A stretch of 64,000 nt of DNA from Oceanicaulis sp052055585 (GCF_052055585.1 NZ_CP170485.1:1984001-2048000); one strand, 5' to 3'; positions 1-8,957 are shown, counted from the stretch's first letter. Notes: a model not told the origin generated them from the letters alone. Translations and numbers: made by a program.

Positions 1-54
1 TTCGACCATGCCTGAAGACTAGCACCTGACCGCCCCGGTCGGATTGATCGCGCA

Positions 55-85
55 CAAAAACCGCCAACGCCCGAAAGCGTCAGCG
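55..85 (-). terminator. Rho-independent terminator after the YcgN-type gene
   Basis: Read on the minus strand, a 9-bp stem (CGCTGACGC with GCGTTGGCG, two G-U pairs) closes a six-base loop and is followed by GTTTTTG. It lies 35 bases past the stop codon of the minus-strand gene that ends at 120. The bases before it (1-54) are too short to assign to a gene. Confidence 0.6.
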
Positions 86-119
86 TGTTTTGTGTTTCAC
101 TTGCGGGATTGGCGCAGAC

Positions 120-581
120 TTATTCCTGCTTTGCGTCCTGACGGGCGACGATATGGTGCTCGAGATCGTCCTCATGAACGATATTCTCGCTGATCAGCGT
201 GCCTTTGACCGAATGCCCCGCCTCGATGACGCTATTGGGGTCGCCGGAGACCAGCGGATGCCAGTCGGGCAAATCCTTGCCCTCATTGAGCAGGCGATAG
301 GCGCAGGTTTCAGGCATCCATTTAAGCTGGGCGATATTGTCCGGGCTCAACCGCACGCAGCCGGGAACCTTTGACTGGCGATGGGCGTAATCTGAACAAC
401 GGATCGTGTTCAGATCGAGGAGCTTGCAGCCCACATTGGTGCGCCAGAAGGTGTCCGGGTCGTCCTCATCGCCCAGAATGACGACGCAGCACTTGCCGCA
501 GCCATCACACAGGGACTCCCATTCACTCACGCTCATTTCAGAAAGCGTCTTGCGTTCGTAGAAAGGACGAGTATCGCTCAT
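120..581 (-). CDS. YcgN/UPF0260-type cysteine-cluster protein
   Basis: The 153-residue product has the layout of the UPF0260/YcgN family, part of the zinc- or iron-binding YkgJ-type CxCxCC proteins. Near residues 26-33 there is a C-x2-C-x2-CC cluster (CDGCGKCC), followed by single cysteines at about 52, 62 and 75 and the conserved PGCVRL segment. The length is normal for the family. The molecular role is not established; metal binding is inferred from the cysteine pattern. The start is ATG with only a weak AGGCG ribosome site. The gene is divergent from the penicillin-binding protein gene with about 30 bp between the two starts, so the promoters must overlap one another or the coding ends. 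A terminator follows at 55-85. Confidence 0.85.
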   Translation of the reverse strand: MSDTRPFYERKTLSEMSVSEWESLCDGCGKCCVVILGDEDDPDTFWRTNVGCKLLDLNTIRCSDYAHRQSKVPGCVRLSPDNIAQLKWMPETCAYRLLNEGKDLPDWHPLVSGDPNSVIEAGHSVKGTLISENIVHEDDLEHHIVARQDAKQE

Positions 582-610
582 CGCCTGAATTTAGCCGTGA
601 TCAGCTGTTC

Positions 611-2623
611 TTGAGATCATTCCCAAAAACGCCCCAGAGGGCGGCAAACCTATTGAGGCCTGCCATCACCTTTCGTGCCGATCAAAAGCCCTCCCCATGG
701 ACCCGGCTGAAATCCCGCTGGCGCCTTGTCGCCCTGATCACCGCGCAGATCGTGATCCTGGTCGGGCTGATCAGCGGGATCGCCTTCTGGCGTTGGGCCT
801 ACCACGACTTGCCGAATGTGCCAACAACCGCTCAGGAGTTGTGGAGCGTGCGGCGCGAGCCTGCGGTGACGGTGCTGGCGGAAAATGGCGCGATTCTGGG
901 CCAGCGCGGGCCGCTTTACGCCCGCCCGGTCCGGCTGGACGAGTTGCCCGATCACGTCCCCCAGGCTTTTCTGGCGGTCGAGGACCGGCGCTTTTACGAG
1001 CATGACGGCTTTGACGAGCGCGGCTTCGCCCGCGCGATGTGGGCCAATGTGCGCGCCGGGCATCTGGTGCAGGGCGGCTCGACGCTGACCATGCAGCTGG
1101 TGAAGAACCTCATTCTCAGCCCGGAACGCACCGTCCGGCGCAAGATCCAGGAAATCCGCATCGCGACCGAGCTTGAGAACATTCTGACCAAGCAGGAAAT
1201 CCTCGAGCTCTATCTCAACCGGGTCTATCTCGGGGATCAGGCCTATGGCGTGGAAGCCGCCGCGCGGCGCTATTTCAACAAGCCCGCCAGTGAGCTGACC
1301 CTGTCTGAAGCGGCGCTTCTGGCGGCTCTGCCCAAGGCGCCCTCACGGCTGGCGCCCACCTCGAACCTGCCCGCCGCCCGCGCCCGCGCCGCTGAAGTGC
1401 TCTACGACATGCTCGACGCCGGTTTCATCGACGAGACCGCCTATCAGGACGCAATCGACACGCCCGCTGAACTCGCCGCCGGGGATGAAAGTTTCGAGCC
1501 CGGCGCCTTTGGCTATGTCTTTGACCAGGCGCTGGCCGAGGCGCGTCAGCATCTGGGCGATGCAGCGGATACGCCCGACCTTGTCATCCGCACCACGGTC
1601 AGCGTCACCGCCCAGCAGGCCGCCGAGCGCGCCGTCGCCGCCGTGATGGATTTGCAGGCCGAAGCGCGCAACGCCGATGAAGCCGCGCTGGTAGCGATGG
1701 ACCCGCAAGGCCGGGTGCGCGCCATGGTGGGCGGGCGCGACTATGCCGAAAGCCAGTTCAATCGCGCCGTGCAGGCCCGCCGCCAGCCCGGCTCCGCCTT
1801 CAAACCCGTGGTCTTCGCCGCCGCGTTCGAGGCGGGCATGGAGCCCTCCACCGCGTTTAATGACGAGCCCATCGAGATCGAGGGCTGGAGCCCGGAGAAC
1901 TATGGCGGCAATTATCGCGGCCGCATCACCATCGCCGACGCCCTGAAACGCTCCATCAACACGGTCGCCGCCCAGGCGGGCGCCCAGGTGGGCGCGGACG
2001 CCGTGGCGGAAATGGGCCAGCGTCTGGGGATCACCACTGCGCTTGATCCTGTGCCCGCCTTGTCGCTGGGCGCCTCGGGCGTGCGCCTGATCGACATGAC
2101 GCGGGTCTATGCGGTCTTCGCCAATGACGGTCGTCGCCCGAACCCGGTTCTGGTGCTGGAGGTGCGCAATTCGCGCGGTGATCTGCTCTACGAGGCGCCC
2201 GAAGCCACCGAGGGCCGTCAGGTGATCGATCCCGAGCAGGCCCAGTGGATGTCCACGCTCTTGCAGGGCGTCATACAGGACGGCACGGGTCAACGCGCCC
2301 AGCTCAATGGCCGCCGCGCCGCCGGCAAGACCGGCACCAGCCAGAACAGCCGCGACGCCTGGTTTGTGGGCTATACGGGTCAGCTGGTGGCGGGCGTCTG
2401 GGTCGGCAATGACGATGACACCCCGACCGCCGATGTGACGGGCGGACAACTGCCCGCCGAGATCTGGCGCCGCTTCATGACGGAAGCCCATCAGGGTCTG
2501 CCCGCCGCCCCCCTCTCCGCTCCGGCGCCGCAAAGGCGCGGCGCACGCGAGGAAGCTCTGGCGGCGTATTATTCGGCTTTGTCCGCCCGGTTTGAATCGC
2601 TCAAGGACGGCATAGACGACTGA
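611..2623 (+). CDS. class A penicillin-binding protein (PBP1A type, glycosyltransferase/transpeptidase)
   Basis: Bifunctional peptidoglycan synthase anchored in the inner membrane. One transmembrane helix lies at about residues 38-60. The GT51 glycosyltransferase domain follows with the catalytic Glu124 in EDRRFYEHDGF, then GGSTLTMQLVKN and the ELYLNRVYLG segment. The transpeptidase domain carries SxxK at Ser395 (SAFK), SxN at Ser448 (SIN) and KTG at 573-575. All active-site motifs are intact. At 670 residues it is shorter than E. coli PBP1A because there is no large insert between the domains, as in many alphaproteobacterial class A PBPs. The longest frame begins with TTG at 611; no ATG lies upstream of the membrane helix, so TTG is accepted with some doubt. 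The last 55 bases overlap the 3' end of the convergent sodium-channel gene. Confidence 0.93.
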   Translation: MRSFPKTPQRAANLLRPAITFRADQKPSPWTRLKSRWRLVALITAQIVILVGLISGIAFWRWAYHDLPNVPTTAQELWSVRREPAVTVLAENGAILGQRGPLYARPVRLDELPDHVPQAFLAVEDRRFYEHDGFDERGFARAMWANVRAGHLVQGGSTLTMQLVKNLILSPERTVRRKIQEIRIATELENILTKQEILELYLNRVYLGDQAYGVEAAARRYFNKPASELTLSEAALLAALPKAPSRLAPTSNLPAARARAAEVLYDMLDAGFIDETAYQDAIDTPAELAAGDESFEPGAFGYVFDQALAEARQHLGDAADTPDLVIRTTVSVTAQQAAERAVAAVMDLQAEARNADEAALVAMDPQGRVRAMVGGRDYAESQFNRAVQARRQPGSAFKPVVFAAAFEAGMEPSTAFNDEPIEIEGWSPENYGGNYRGRITIADALKRSINTVAAQAGAQVGADAVAEMGQRLGITTALDPVPALSLGASGVRLIDMTRVYAVFANDGRRPNPVLVLEVRNSRGDLLYEAPEATEGRQVIDPEQAQWMSTLLQGVIQDGTGQRAQLNGRRAAGKTGTSQNSRDAWFVGYTGQLVAGVWVGNDDDTPTADVTGGQLPAEIWRRFMTEAHQGLPAAPLSAPAPQRRGAREEALAAYYSALSARFESLKDGIDD

Positions 2624-3447
2624 TCCGCCCCGGTTTTTTCCGCCAGCAGGAGGCGCATTTCATGCATCTCCTCACGCATGGCGCGCATTTCGTGGATCAA
2701 CACCTCGCGCTCGTCATGGGCGACATTCTGGCGCTCGGTCTCGGCGTCGAAATGCTTGGACTGCATGGAGTCCACGATGACCGCGATAAAGAGGTTCAGA
2801 ACCGCAAAGCTCGTCACGATCACGAAGCCGACGAAATAGATCCACGCATAAGGGTGCTCGGCGATCACCGGACGCGCCACCCCCATGGACCAGCTTTCCA
2901 GCGTCATCACCTGAAACAGGGTATAGGCCGAGCCGCCAAGGTCGCCGAAAAACTGCGGATGCGTGCCCGAAAACAGCTTCGCGCCCATCACCGAGGCGAC
3001 ATAGAAAATCACGCCCAGAACCAGCATGATGGCGCCCATGCCCGGGATCGCCTTGCCTAGCGCTTCCACGACCGAGCGCATTTCAGGGATCACCGAGAAC
3101 AGGCGGAACAACCGCAGCACGCGCAGCGCCCGCAGCACGGTGAACGCGCCCGCCGCCGGAACCAGCGAGATCGCCACGACCGTGAAGTCAAACCAGTTCC
3201 AGCCCGACTTGAAGAAATTCAGGCGGTAGACGACCAGCTTGAGCGCAATCTCCACGACAAACGCCGCGATGATCGCCTTGTCGGCATAAGCCAGAACCGT
3301 CGCCACAGAAGCGGGCAAGTTATAGGTCAGAAGCCCCAGGATCGCGGCGTTGATCAGGATCAGCGCCGTGATGGTGTTGCGGAACGCCGCGCTCTCCAGC
3401 AGGCGTTCCAGGGCGTTCTTGGAGGTCTCGGCCGACGCGTCGCTCAT
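2569..3447 (-). CDS. NavBac-type voltage-gated sodium channel
   Basis: A 292-residue single-domain six-helix ion channel that would assemble as a homotetramer in the inner membrane. The S4 voltage sensor has four arginines spaced every third residue (R106, R109, R112, R115). The selectivity filter at 182-188 reads TLESWSM, the sequence known from sodium-selective bacterial channels such as NavMs and NavAb. After S6 a charged heptad-like segment (about 245-270) fits the C-terminal coiled-coil bundle of this family. The start ATG follows AGAAGAG. The gene is convergent with the PBP gene and shares 55 bp with its 3' end, so the acidic C-terminal tail of the channel and the tail of the PBP are coded on opposite strands. 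In marine bacteria such channels are linked to sodium-based motility or pH response; that role here is inference. Confidence 0.92.
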   Translation of the reverse strand: MSDASAETSKNALERLLESAAFRNTITALILINAAILGLLTYNLPASVATVLAYADKAIIAAFVVEIALKLVVYRLNFFKSGWNWFDFTVVAISLVPAAGAFTVLRALRVLRLFRLFSVIPEMRSVVEALGKAIPGMGAIMLVLGVIFYVASVMGAKLFSGTHPQFFGDLGGSAYTLFQVMTLESWSMGVARPVIAEHPYAWIYFVGFVIVTSFAVLNLFIAVIVDSMQSKHFDAETERQNVAHDEREVLIHEMRAMREEMHEMRLLLAEKTGADQSSMPSLSDSNRADKAE

Positions 3448-3541
3448 GACAGGCTCTTCTCTGGTATGGATCGCGCTTGGTTAGCCGCGCGCTTGGGCCG
3501 GCGCAACGGTTTGTCAAAGTCGTGATGTCATATTCGCAACC

Positions 3542-3958
3542 ATGATTGCTGTCTTCGCCCTGATGCTGCAAACCGCAGCGCCCGATCCGACTGCGCTGCC
3601 CCCCGGCGCCCTGACCCCCGATCACGCCCGGCGCGGGGTGTTGATCCGGCTGGATGGCGCGGCGGCGCAAAGCGTGGAGGCCTGCATCAGCGCGTGCGCC
3701 CTGAACGAGCCATGTCAGGCCTGGACCTGGCGCCCGACACAAATCGGCCGCGCGGCGCGCTGCGAACTTCACCCCATTGCCGGCCCCAGCCAATACGCCC
3801 CCGGCGCAGTCACCGGATTATCCCCCGAACTGGCCGCCCGGATCGAGGCGGGCGCCGAGCGGGCGCCCAGCGCGCGGGAACGCGCTGCGCTCACACCCCA
3901 GCCCCGACAGGCCGACACCCCCTACCATGCGGAAAACGAACTCGCCGGAGGCGGGTGA
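3542..3958 (+). CDS. PAN/Apple-like secreted protein
   Basis: A 138-residue protein with a short hydrophobic N-terminus (MIAVFALMLQTAA) that could be a weak signal peptide. It then shows a cysteine pattern and aromatic core (C-x3-C-x5-C-x-A-W-T-W, then RC-x-LH) like bacterial PAN/Apple domains, which bind protein or carbohydrate in the envelope. The C-terminal third is rich in Arg, Ala and Pro and looks disordered. The start has no clear ribosome site. It is divergent from the sodium-channel gene (94-bp gap) and precedes the DUF2336 gene. The domain call is a pattern judgement. Confidence 0.6.
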   Translation: MIAVFALMLQTAAPDPTALPPGALTPDHARRGVLIRLDGAAAQSVEACISACALNEPCQAWTWRPTQIGRAARCELHPIAGPSQYAPGAVTGLSPELAARIEAGAERAPSARERAALTPQPRQADTPYHAENELAGGG

Positions 3959-4050
3959 AAAAGAACGGTTGAACGACGCGTTAACCAAGGTGCGGCACGC
4001 TTTCTTTACATCATGCGTCGCAGAATACCGCCATCACTGCGGAGGCCCGG

Positions 4051-5139
4051 ATGTCGGTTTCGTCCAAGCTGCACAAGCTGACCGAACTTGCGAAAGAAAA
4101 ATCGTCTGATCGCCGCCGCGAATTGCTCCGCGAGGTGACGGACCTGTTCTTCGATGCGCCTCCCGCCAGCGACTCCGCCGCGCAGGGCCAGTTCGACGAC
4201 ATTTTGCGCACCCTCGCCAATGAAACCGCTCAGGACGCCCGCGCCGAGCTGGCTGATCGGTTCGCCGACGCCCCGTTTGCGCCCAAGGGCCTGATCCAGC
4301 AACTGGCCAAGGACGCCATCGAAGTCGCGGCGCCGATTCTGTCGCGCTCGTCCGTGCTCAGCGATGAGGACCTCGTCACCATCGTTCACGAAACCGGCCA
4401 GGCCCATATCCAGGCCATTGCCCGGCGTGAGTCCGTGTCTGAACGCCTGTCCCACGCCATCGTGGAAAAGGGCGATGACCACTCAGTCGCCGCCCTGATC
4501 CGCAACGAAGGCGCCCAGCTGTCGCGCTCCACCTATGAAGAAGTGGCCCGCCGCGCCGAGGACAGCGAAATCCTGCAGGCGCCGATCGTGGAACGCGGCG
4601 ACGCCCCCGCCGACCTGCTCAACGACCTGATGGTGGTGGTCAGCCGCACCCTGCGTGACAAGATCAGCCAGCGCTTTGAAACGCTGGAGCCGGGCGTTCT
4701 GGAAGCGGCGCTGGCCGCCTCCCAGGCCCGTTTGGAAAAGCGCATGGCCGAGGACAAGGCCCTCGTGGAAGCCCAGCGCTACATCGCCTCCAAGCGCGTG
4801 CGCAAGGAACTCGACGGCTCCCTGCTGGTCAGCCTGCTGCGTGAACGCAAGCCCGTCCATTGCGCCCTTGGCTTCGCGGAGCTGACGGGTGTGGATTACT
4901 TCACCGCCAAACGCGCCTTCGAGCACAAGAGCCCGGACGGTCTGGCGCTGATCTGCAAGGCGGCGGGCATCGAGAAAGCCCTGTTCGTCACCCTCGCCGT
5001 CCTGCGCAGTCAGGCGGCGGAGAACGCCTTCAATGATGCGCGCGAAATCGGCGCCATCTACGAAGCCCTCGAACCGGAACAGGCCGAACGCGCCCTGCGG
5101 TTCTGGAAGCTGCGCAAGCAGAACGCGGCGGCGGCTTAG
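4051..5139 (+). CDS. DUF2336 domain protein
   Basis: A 362-residue soluble, helix-rich protein of the DUF2336 family, which is largely restricted to Alphaproteobacteria and has HEAT-like helical repeats. Diagnostic features are the N-terminal DRRRELLREVTDLFF segment, repeated short alpha-helical blocks with I-x-V-x-E patterns, and the C-terminal alpha-helical end with FWKLRK. The start ATG at 4051 follows GGAGG by six bases. A paralogue is encoded at 27886-28980. Function is not established; some family members are linked to cell-cycle or stress response, but nothing in this sequence decides that. The gene is followed by a palindromic repeat and a convergent MscS gene. Confidence 0.85.
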   Translation: MSVSSKLHKLTELAKEKSSDRRRELLREVTDLFFDAPPASDSAAQGQFDDILRTLANETAQDARAELADRFADAPFAPKGLIQQLAKDAIEVAAPILSRSSVLSDEDLVTIVHETGQAHIQAIARRESVSERLSHAIVEKGDDHSVAALIRNEGAQLSRSTYEEVARRAEDSEILQAPIVERGDAPADLLNDLMVVVSRTLRDKISQRFETLEPGVLEAALAASQARLEKRMAEDKALVEAQRYIASKRVRKELDGSLLVSLLRERKPVHCALGFAELTGVDYFTAKRAFEHKSPDGLALICKAAGIEKALFVTLAVLRSQAAENAFNDAREIGAIYEALEPEQAERALRFWKLRKQNAAAA

Positions 5140-5161
5140 CGCCTGCTCTCACACCTCCGCT

Positions 5162-5260
5162 CGTCATCCCGGACGCGAAGCGATCCGGGATCTACCGGAA
5201 CCGCTCTGTTCTGATCACAGAAATGAAACGGGTAGATCCCGGCTCAAGGCCGGGATGACA
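5162..5260. repeat. REP-like palindromic element between convergent genes
   Basis: Two inverted-repeat blocks are seen: CATCCCGGA...TCCGGGATC and GATCCCGGC...GCCGGGATGAC. The outer arms (GTCATCCCGG and CCGGGATGAC) also pair with one another, giving a large cruciform or stem-loop. It lies between the convergent DUF2336 and MscS genes and may double as a transcription stop or mRNA-stabilising structure. Similar GTCAYCCCGG-type arms recur at 54423-54669. Confidence 0.75.
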
Positions 5261-5311
5261 TTGATATGTGAGTAAAATCCCGGCCAAGCGCAGCGCGCAG
5301 GCGCTCCACCC

Positions 5312-6565
5312 CTAGCGACCGTCTCCGCTTTCCCCGTCATGGTTCTCGCCGCGGGCGATCTGACGGTTCTGCTTTTCGGGATCGTCATGCGGGGTGTGCT
5401 TTTTCACCTTCGGCGGCACGAACAGCTCCGCCCCGTCATCCATGTAGACGGTGGTGGACGGGAAGGCGAAGCCCGTGCCCGCCTCTTCCACGATGCGCTT
5501 GATGGCGAAGGCCAGCTCTTCCTTGATGCGCAGCCACTCGCCCCAATTGGTGGTGGTGGTGAAGCAATAGAGGAAGAAGTCGATCGAGGACGGCCCGAAC
5601 TTGTCCACATGCATGAATGTGGACACTTCCGGCGGCTTGGCGAATTCAGGATGGTTGAGCACCCAGTCCAGCACTTCGTCGCGGATATAGGCCAGCTGGT
5701 CGGTCGTGGTCTTGTACTCCACGCCAATGACCCAGCTGATCCGGCGATGGGTCATGCGTGAGAAGTTCGTCACCGCCTTGTCCGACAGGAAGGCGTTCGG
5801 CACGTAGACCGGACCCTTGTCAAAGCGGCGCACGAGGGTGGAGCGGAAATTGATCTGCTCGACCGTGCCTTCCACCACGCCATCCACCTTGATCCATTCG
5901 CCCGGCACGAAACGCTTTTCGGTCAGGATCAGAATGCCGGCGATCAGGTTCTTGAACAGGTCCTGCGCGCCCAGGCCGACCGCCACGCCCAGAAGCCCCA
6001 GACCACCGATGACCGGCGCCACGGGAATGCCCCAGGCGCTCAGCGCCGCGGCGACGCCAATCACCACGAACAGGATCTTCAGGGCTTTTGACAGCCAGTC
6101 GATCATCACCGGGTTCAGCGCCCGACGCAGCGGCTTGAACAGATGCGCCACCGGCTCGACCGCATTATGCAGCGCCCAGAACAGCGCCAGAATGACCAGC
6201 GTCTGCACCAGGCTATCGCCGCTGATGGCGGCGTCCTCGCCGCGCAAGCCCAGAATATTGACCGCGATATAGACGCCGATGATCACGGGGATCATCTTGA
6301 TCGGGCCGTAGAGGGCCTCGAGCAGCTTGTCATCAAGCTGGGTCTCGGTCTTCTCGGTCGCGTTGCGCACCCGGTGAATGATCACCGAGGAGAACAGGCC
6401 GCGGAACACGAAGGCGATGACGATCACGCCCAGCGCCGCCAGCCCCGCCCCGACCGACAGACCCAGAAAGCTGGTGTCCCAGACAGACTGAATGATGCTG
6501 ACCAGATCGGTGATCGAGGCCTGAACAGGCTCGGGCAATTGCTCGGTGACCGACGGCGCGCTCAT
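5312..6565 (-). CDS. MscS-family mechanosensitive ion channel
   Basis: A 417-residue inner-membrane channel that would open under membrane tension and release solutes. About four hydrophobic helices occupy residues 35-185. The pore helix and beta-domain signature follows at about 195-235 (GVAVGLGAQDLFKNL, then ILTEKRFVPGEWI), with the later FRSTLVRR and VYVPN segments typical of the MscS cytoplasmic vestibule. The C-terminus is charged and probably disordered. The start ATG overlaps the prfC stop by one base (TGATG), so the two genes are translationally coupled. Confidence 0.9.
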   Translation of the reverse strand: MSAPSVTEQLPEPVQASITDLVSIIQSVWDTSFLGLSVGAGLAALGVIVIAFVFRGLFSSVIIHRVRNATEKTETQLDDKLLEALYGPIKMIPVIIGVYIAVNILGLRGEDAAISGDSLVQTLVILALFWALHNAVEPVAHLFKPLRRALNPVMIDWLSKALKILFVVIGVAAALSAWGIPVAPVIGGLGLLGVAVGLGAQDLFKNLIAGILILTEKRFVPGEWIKVDGVVEGTVEQINFRSTLVRRFDKGPVYVPNAFLSDKAVTNFSRMTHRRISWVIGVEYKTTTDQLAYIRDEVLDWVLNHPEFAKPPEVSTFMHVDKFGPSSIDFFLYCFTTTTNWGEWLRIKEELAFAIKRIVEEAGTGFAFPSTTVYMDDGAELFVPPKVKKHTPHDDPEKQNRQIARGENHDGESGDGR

Positions 6566-8157
6566 CAGCTCCGCTCCTTGGTGGCGTTGAAGGTGATGTT
6601 GGGGAATTTCTCCTGGGAGTAATTCACCTCCCAGGCCGATTTCGCCATGAACACGGGATCGCCGTCGATATCTTCGGCGATGGCCGATTTATGCCGGTCG
6701 ATGAAGGCGGCGATGTCCGCGTCCGAGCCGGTGATCCAGCGCGCCGTGTCATAGGGGCTGGCTTCAAACACCACCTCGATGCCGTATTCATCCGCCACCC
6801 GCTGGGCCATCACATCGATCTGCAGCGCGCCCACCGCGCCAATGATGAACTCACCGCCCAATTGCAGACGGAAGAGCTGGGTGACGCCTTCTTCAGCCAG
6901 CGATTCCAGCGCCTTTTTGAGATGCTTGGCCTTGAGCGGGTCTTTCAGACGCGCCCGGCGCAGCATTTCAGGCGCGAAGTTCGGAATGCCCGCCACGCGC
7001 CATTTGCCGCTTTCAGACAGGGTGTCGCCCACCCGCAAAACGCCATGGTTCGGCACGCCCATCACATCGCCGGCAAAGGCTTCGTCGGCGATCTCGCGGT
7101 CAGACGCAAAGAACAGGATCGGATTGTGCACCGACAGCGTCTTGCCGCTTTCGGTCTTCAGCTTCATGCCGCGTTTGAACTGGCCCGAGCTCAGGCGCAC
7201 GAACGCCACCCGGTCGCGGTGATTGGGGTCCATATTCGCCTGGACCTTGAAGACAAAGCCCGCGACTTCCTTGTCGCCCGGCTCCAGCGTCTCGCGCGGG
7301 CCCTTGGCGGCGGCCTGGGGCTGCGGTCCCGGCGCATGATCCGCCAGCGCATCAAGCAGCTCGTGCACGCCGAACCGGCGCAAGGCCGAACCGAAATAGA
7401 CCGGGCTCAGATGGCCCTCTTCAAAGCTCTGCTGGTCAAATTCGGGCAAAAGCTCGCGCGCCATTTCGGCGCCTTCGGTGACTTCGGCCAGCTCGTCCGC
7501 GCTCAGCACGCTTTTGATCGCGTCGCCGTCCAGCGGCACGCGCTCGGAGCGGCTCACCTCGGCGTCGTCCGGACGCTTGTAGAGCACAAACTCGTTCGTC
7601 TTGAGATCGGCGACGCCCTTGAAGCGATTGCCCGACCCGCACGGCCATTGCATCGCGGTGACGTCGAGCGCCAGCTTGTCCTGAATGTCGTCCAGCAGCT
7701 CGGACGGCTCCATCGCCTCGCGGTCGAACTTGTTGATGAAGGTGATGATCGGGATGTCGCGCAGGCGGCACACCTCCACCAGCTTCAGCGTCCGCGGCTC
7801 CACGCCCTTGGCGGCGTCCAGCACCATGATGGCGCAGTCAGCCGCCGTCAGGGTGCGATAGGTGTCTTCAGAGAAGTCCTCGTGGCCCGGCGTATCAAGC
7901 AGGTTGAAGATGAGGTCGCGATACTCATACGTCATCACAGAGGCGGAGACCGAAATCCCGCGCTCACGCTCGATCTTCATCCAGTCCGACTGGGTGCGGC
8001 GGTTCTCGCCGCGTGCGCGCACCTGACCGGCCAGACGAATGGCGCCCGCTTCCAGAAGCAGCGTCTCGGTGAGCGTCGTCTTACCCGCGTCAGGGTGAGA
8101 GATGATGGCGTAGGTGCGCCGGCGCGCCCATTGCGCGCCGTCAGCGGCGGTGGTCAT
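6565..8157 (-). CDS. prfC: peptide chain release factor 3
   Basis: RF3 is the translational GTPase that recycles RF1 and RF2 from the ribosome after termination. The protein has all GTPase motifs near the N-terminus: SHPDAGKTT (P-loop), DTPGHEDF and NKFD, followed by the EF-Tu-like second domain and the RF3-specific C-terminal domain (LQLGGEFIIGAVGALQ). The length of 530 residues is normal. The longest frame starts with TTG at 8172, and ATG codons lie at 8163 and 8157. The AGGA site fits best with ATG at 8157. Downstream, the stop overlaps the start of the MscS gene. Upstream (8158-8335) there is only a short AT-richer gap before the accessory patch. Confidence 0.95.
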   Translation of the reverse strand: MTTAADGAQWARRRTYAIISHPDAGKTTLTETLLLEAGAIRLAGQVRARGENRRTQSDWMKIERERGISVSASVMTYEYRDLIFNLLDTPGHEDFSEDTYRTLTAADCAIMVLDAAKGVEPRTLKLVEVCRLRDIPIITFINKFDREAMEPSELLDDIQDKLALDVTAMQWPCGSGNRFKGVADLKTNEFVLYKRPDDAEVSRSERVPLDGDAIKSVLSADELAEVTEGAEMARELLPEFDQQSFEEGHLSPVYFGSALRRFGVHELLDALADHAPGPQPQAAAKGPRETLEPGDKEVAGFVFKVQANMDPNHRDRVAFVRLSSGQFKRGMKLKTESGKTLSVHNPILFFASDREIADEAFAGDVMGVPNHGVLRVGDTLSESGKWRVAGIPNFAPEMLRRARLKDPLKAKHLKKALESLAEEGVTQLFRLQLGGEFIIGAVGALQIDVMAQRVADEYGIEVVFEASPYDTARWITGSDADIAAFIDRHKSAIAEDIDGDPVFMAKSAWEVNYSQEKFPNITFNATKERS

Positions 8158-8335
8158 CGGCATATCCTGCAAAGTTTTCAGACCCGCGAGGTAGCCGAGC
8201 CGTCCCCTGCACGCAAGCGCTCAGGCGTCAGGGATAGTGTCTCACTTTGATATTTCAGCGATACGTTTATTTGTCGGAGCCATGATCGGCTTGATGCTTT
8301 CCATCTAAACCAGCCTCAGAAAACAGGGACTCTAT

Positions 8336-8905
8336 TCATTTTAAATGGTCAATAATATTCTCAAAATCATCTCGCATTATATCATGCGCGACCCAACGAG
8401 GCAGCTTTAATTGAGTAGCAACAATTTCCATAGTTGCGTTGTCATTATCAAGCGCGTGCCGCAAATCCCGCCGCTTTTTCTCCGTGCACAGAACTCCAAT
8501 AGCACGCCAATATGCTTTCCCTTCAGCAGCGAACTGCGGACTTGTCGGGAGCTTCGGATCTCCAAATTTTTCAATTTGATTAGAAAATTTTTCCGCTGTA
8601 TTCGTTTTTTCGCTTTCTTCATCAAAAGCGTGCATAAGTTCTTTTGTAAATACTATGCGGCGGTCGGTTTTAGGTATGTCGCGAGCCAGCACGATAAGAA
8701 TTTCATTTGCCTCCAGCGGAACAGGCGGAGACAGCGGGCCTTCGATATAAAAACCTCGTAGAACCGCAGGGTCAAGTTGACCCGTCCACTGCTCTTTAAC
8801 GCGAGCAACATGAGTAAGATCAATAATTTGATCCCTTACCCAGCTAGTCTTCACACGCCCGTTAGGTTGAGACTGAACGCGCTTATATAATTCAGAGTAC
8901 GACAT
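8336..8905 (-). CDS. degenerate ImmA/IrrE-like protein of unknown function
   Basis: A 189-residue protein with clearly lower GC and more A/T-ending codons than its neighbours. The middle part resembles the DUF955/ImmA-IrrE metallopeptidase layout: a buried strand (EILIVLARD), then RIVFTKELMHAFD where the family normally has an AHELGH-type zinc helix, then a helix with an acidic AE and a C-terminal segment (VATQLKLPRWVAHDIM) that fits the end of this fold. The first zinc-ligand His is Lys, so the HExxH site reads KELMH. If the assignment is right this is probably a non-catalytic or altered member. Such proteins usually act on phage-type repressors or in toxin-antitoxin modules. The assignment is inferred from patterns only. 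The start codon follows the hairpin at 8910-8941 directly. Confidence 0.55.
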   Translation of the reverse strand: MSYSELYKRVQSQPNGRVKTSWVRDQIIDLTHVARVKEQWTGQLDPAVLRGFYIEGPLSPPVPLEANEILIVLARDIPKTDRRIVFTKELMHAFDEESEKTNTAEKFSNQIEKFGDPKLPTSPQFAAEGKAYWRAIGVLCTEKKRRDLRHALDNDNATMEIVATQLKLPRWVAHDIMRDDFENIIDHLK

Positions 8906-8941
8906 AAAAAATGCGCCACCTGCAGTTACAGATGGCGCATT
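8906..8941 (-). terminator. intrinsic terminator or attenuator that also hides a ribosome site
   Basis: On the minus strand a near-perfect stem of about 12 bp (AATGCGCCA with TGGCGCATT, one mismatch, then three more pairs) with a six-base loop is followed by six T residues, the form of an intrinsic terminator. The T run ends at the start codon (8905) of the downstream ImmA/IrrE-like gene. The only ribosome-site-like bases for that gene (AGGTGG) lie inside the stem. It sits 16 bases past the stop of the 64-residue ORF. Confidence 0.65.
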
Positions 8942-8957
8942 AAGACAACCGAATCAA

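Noticed and set aside
6691..8250. 519-codon plus-strand open frame opposite prfC
   Set aside because: prfC on the other strand has every GTPase and RF3 motif. The antisense frame is a composition shadow.
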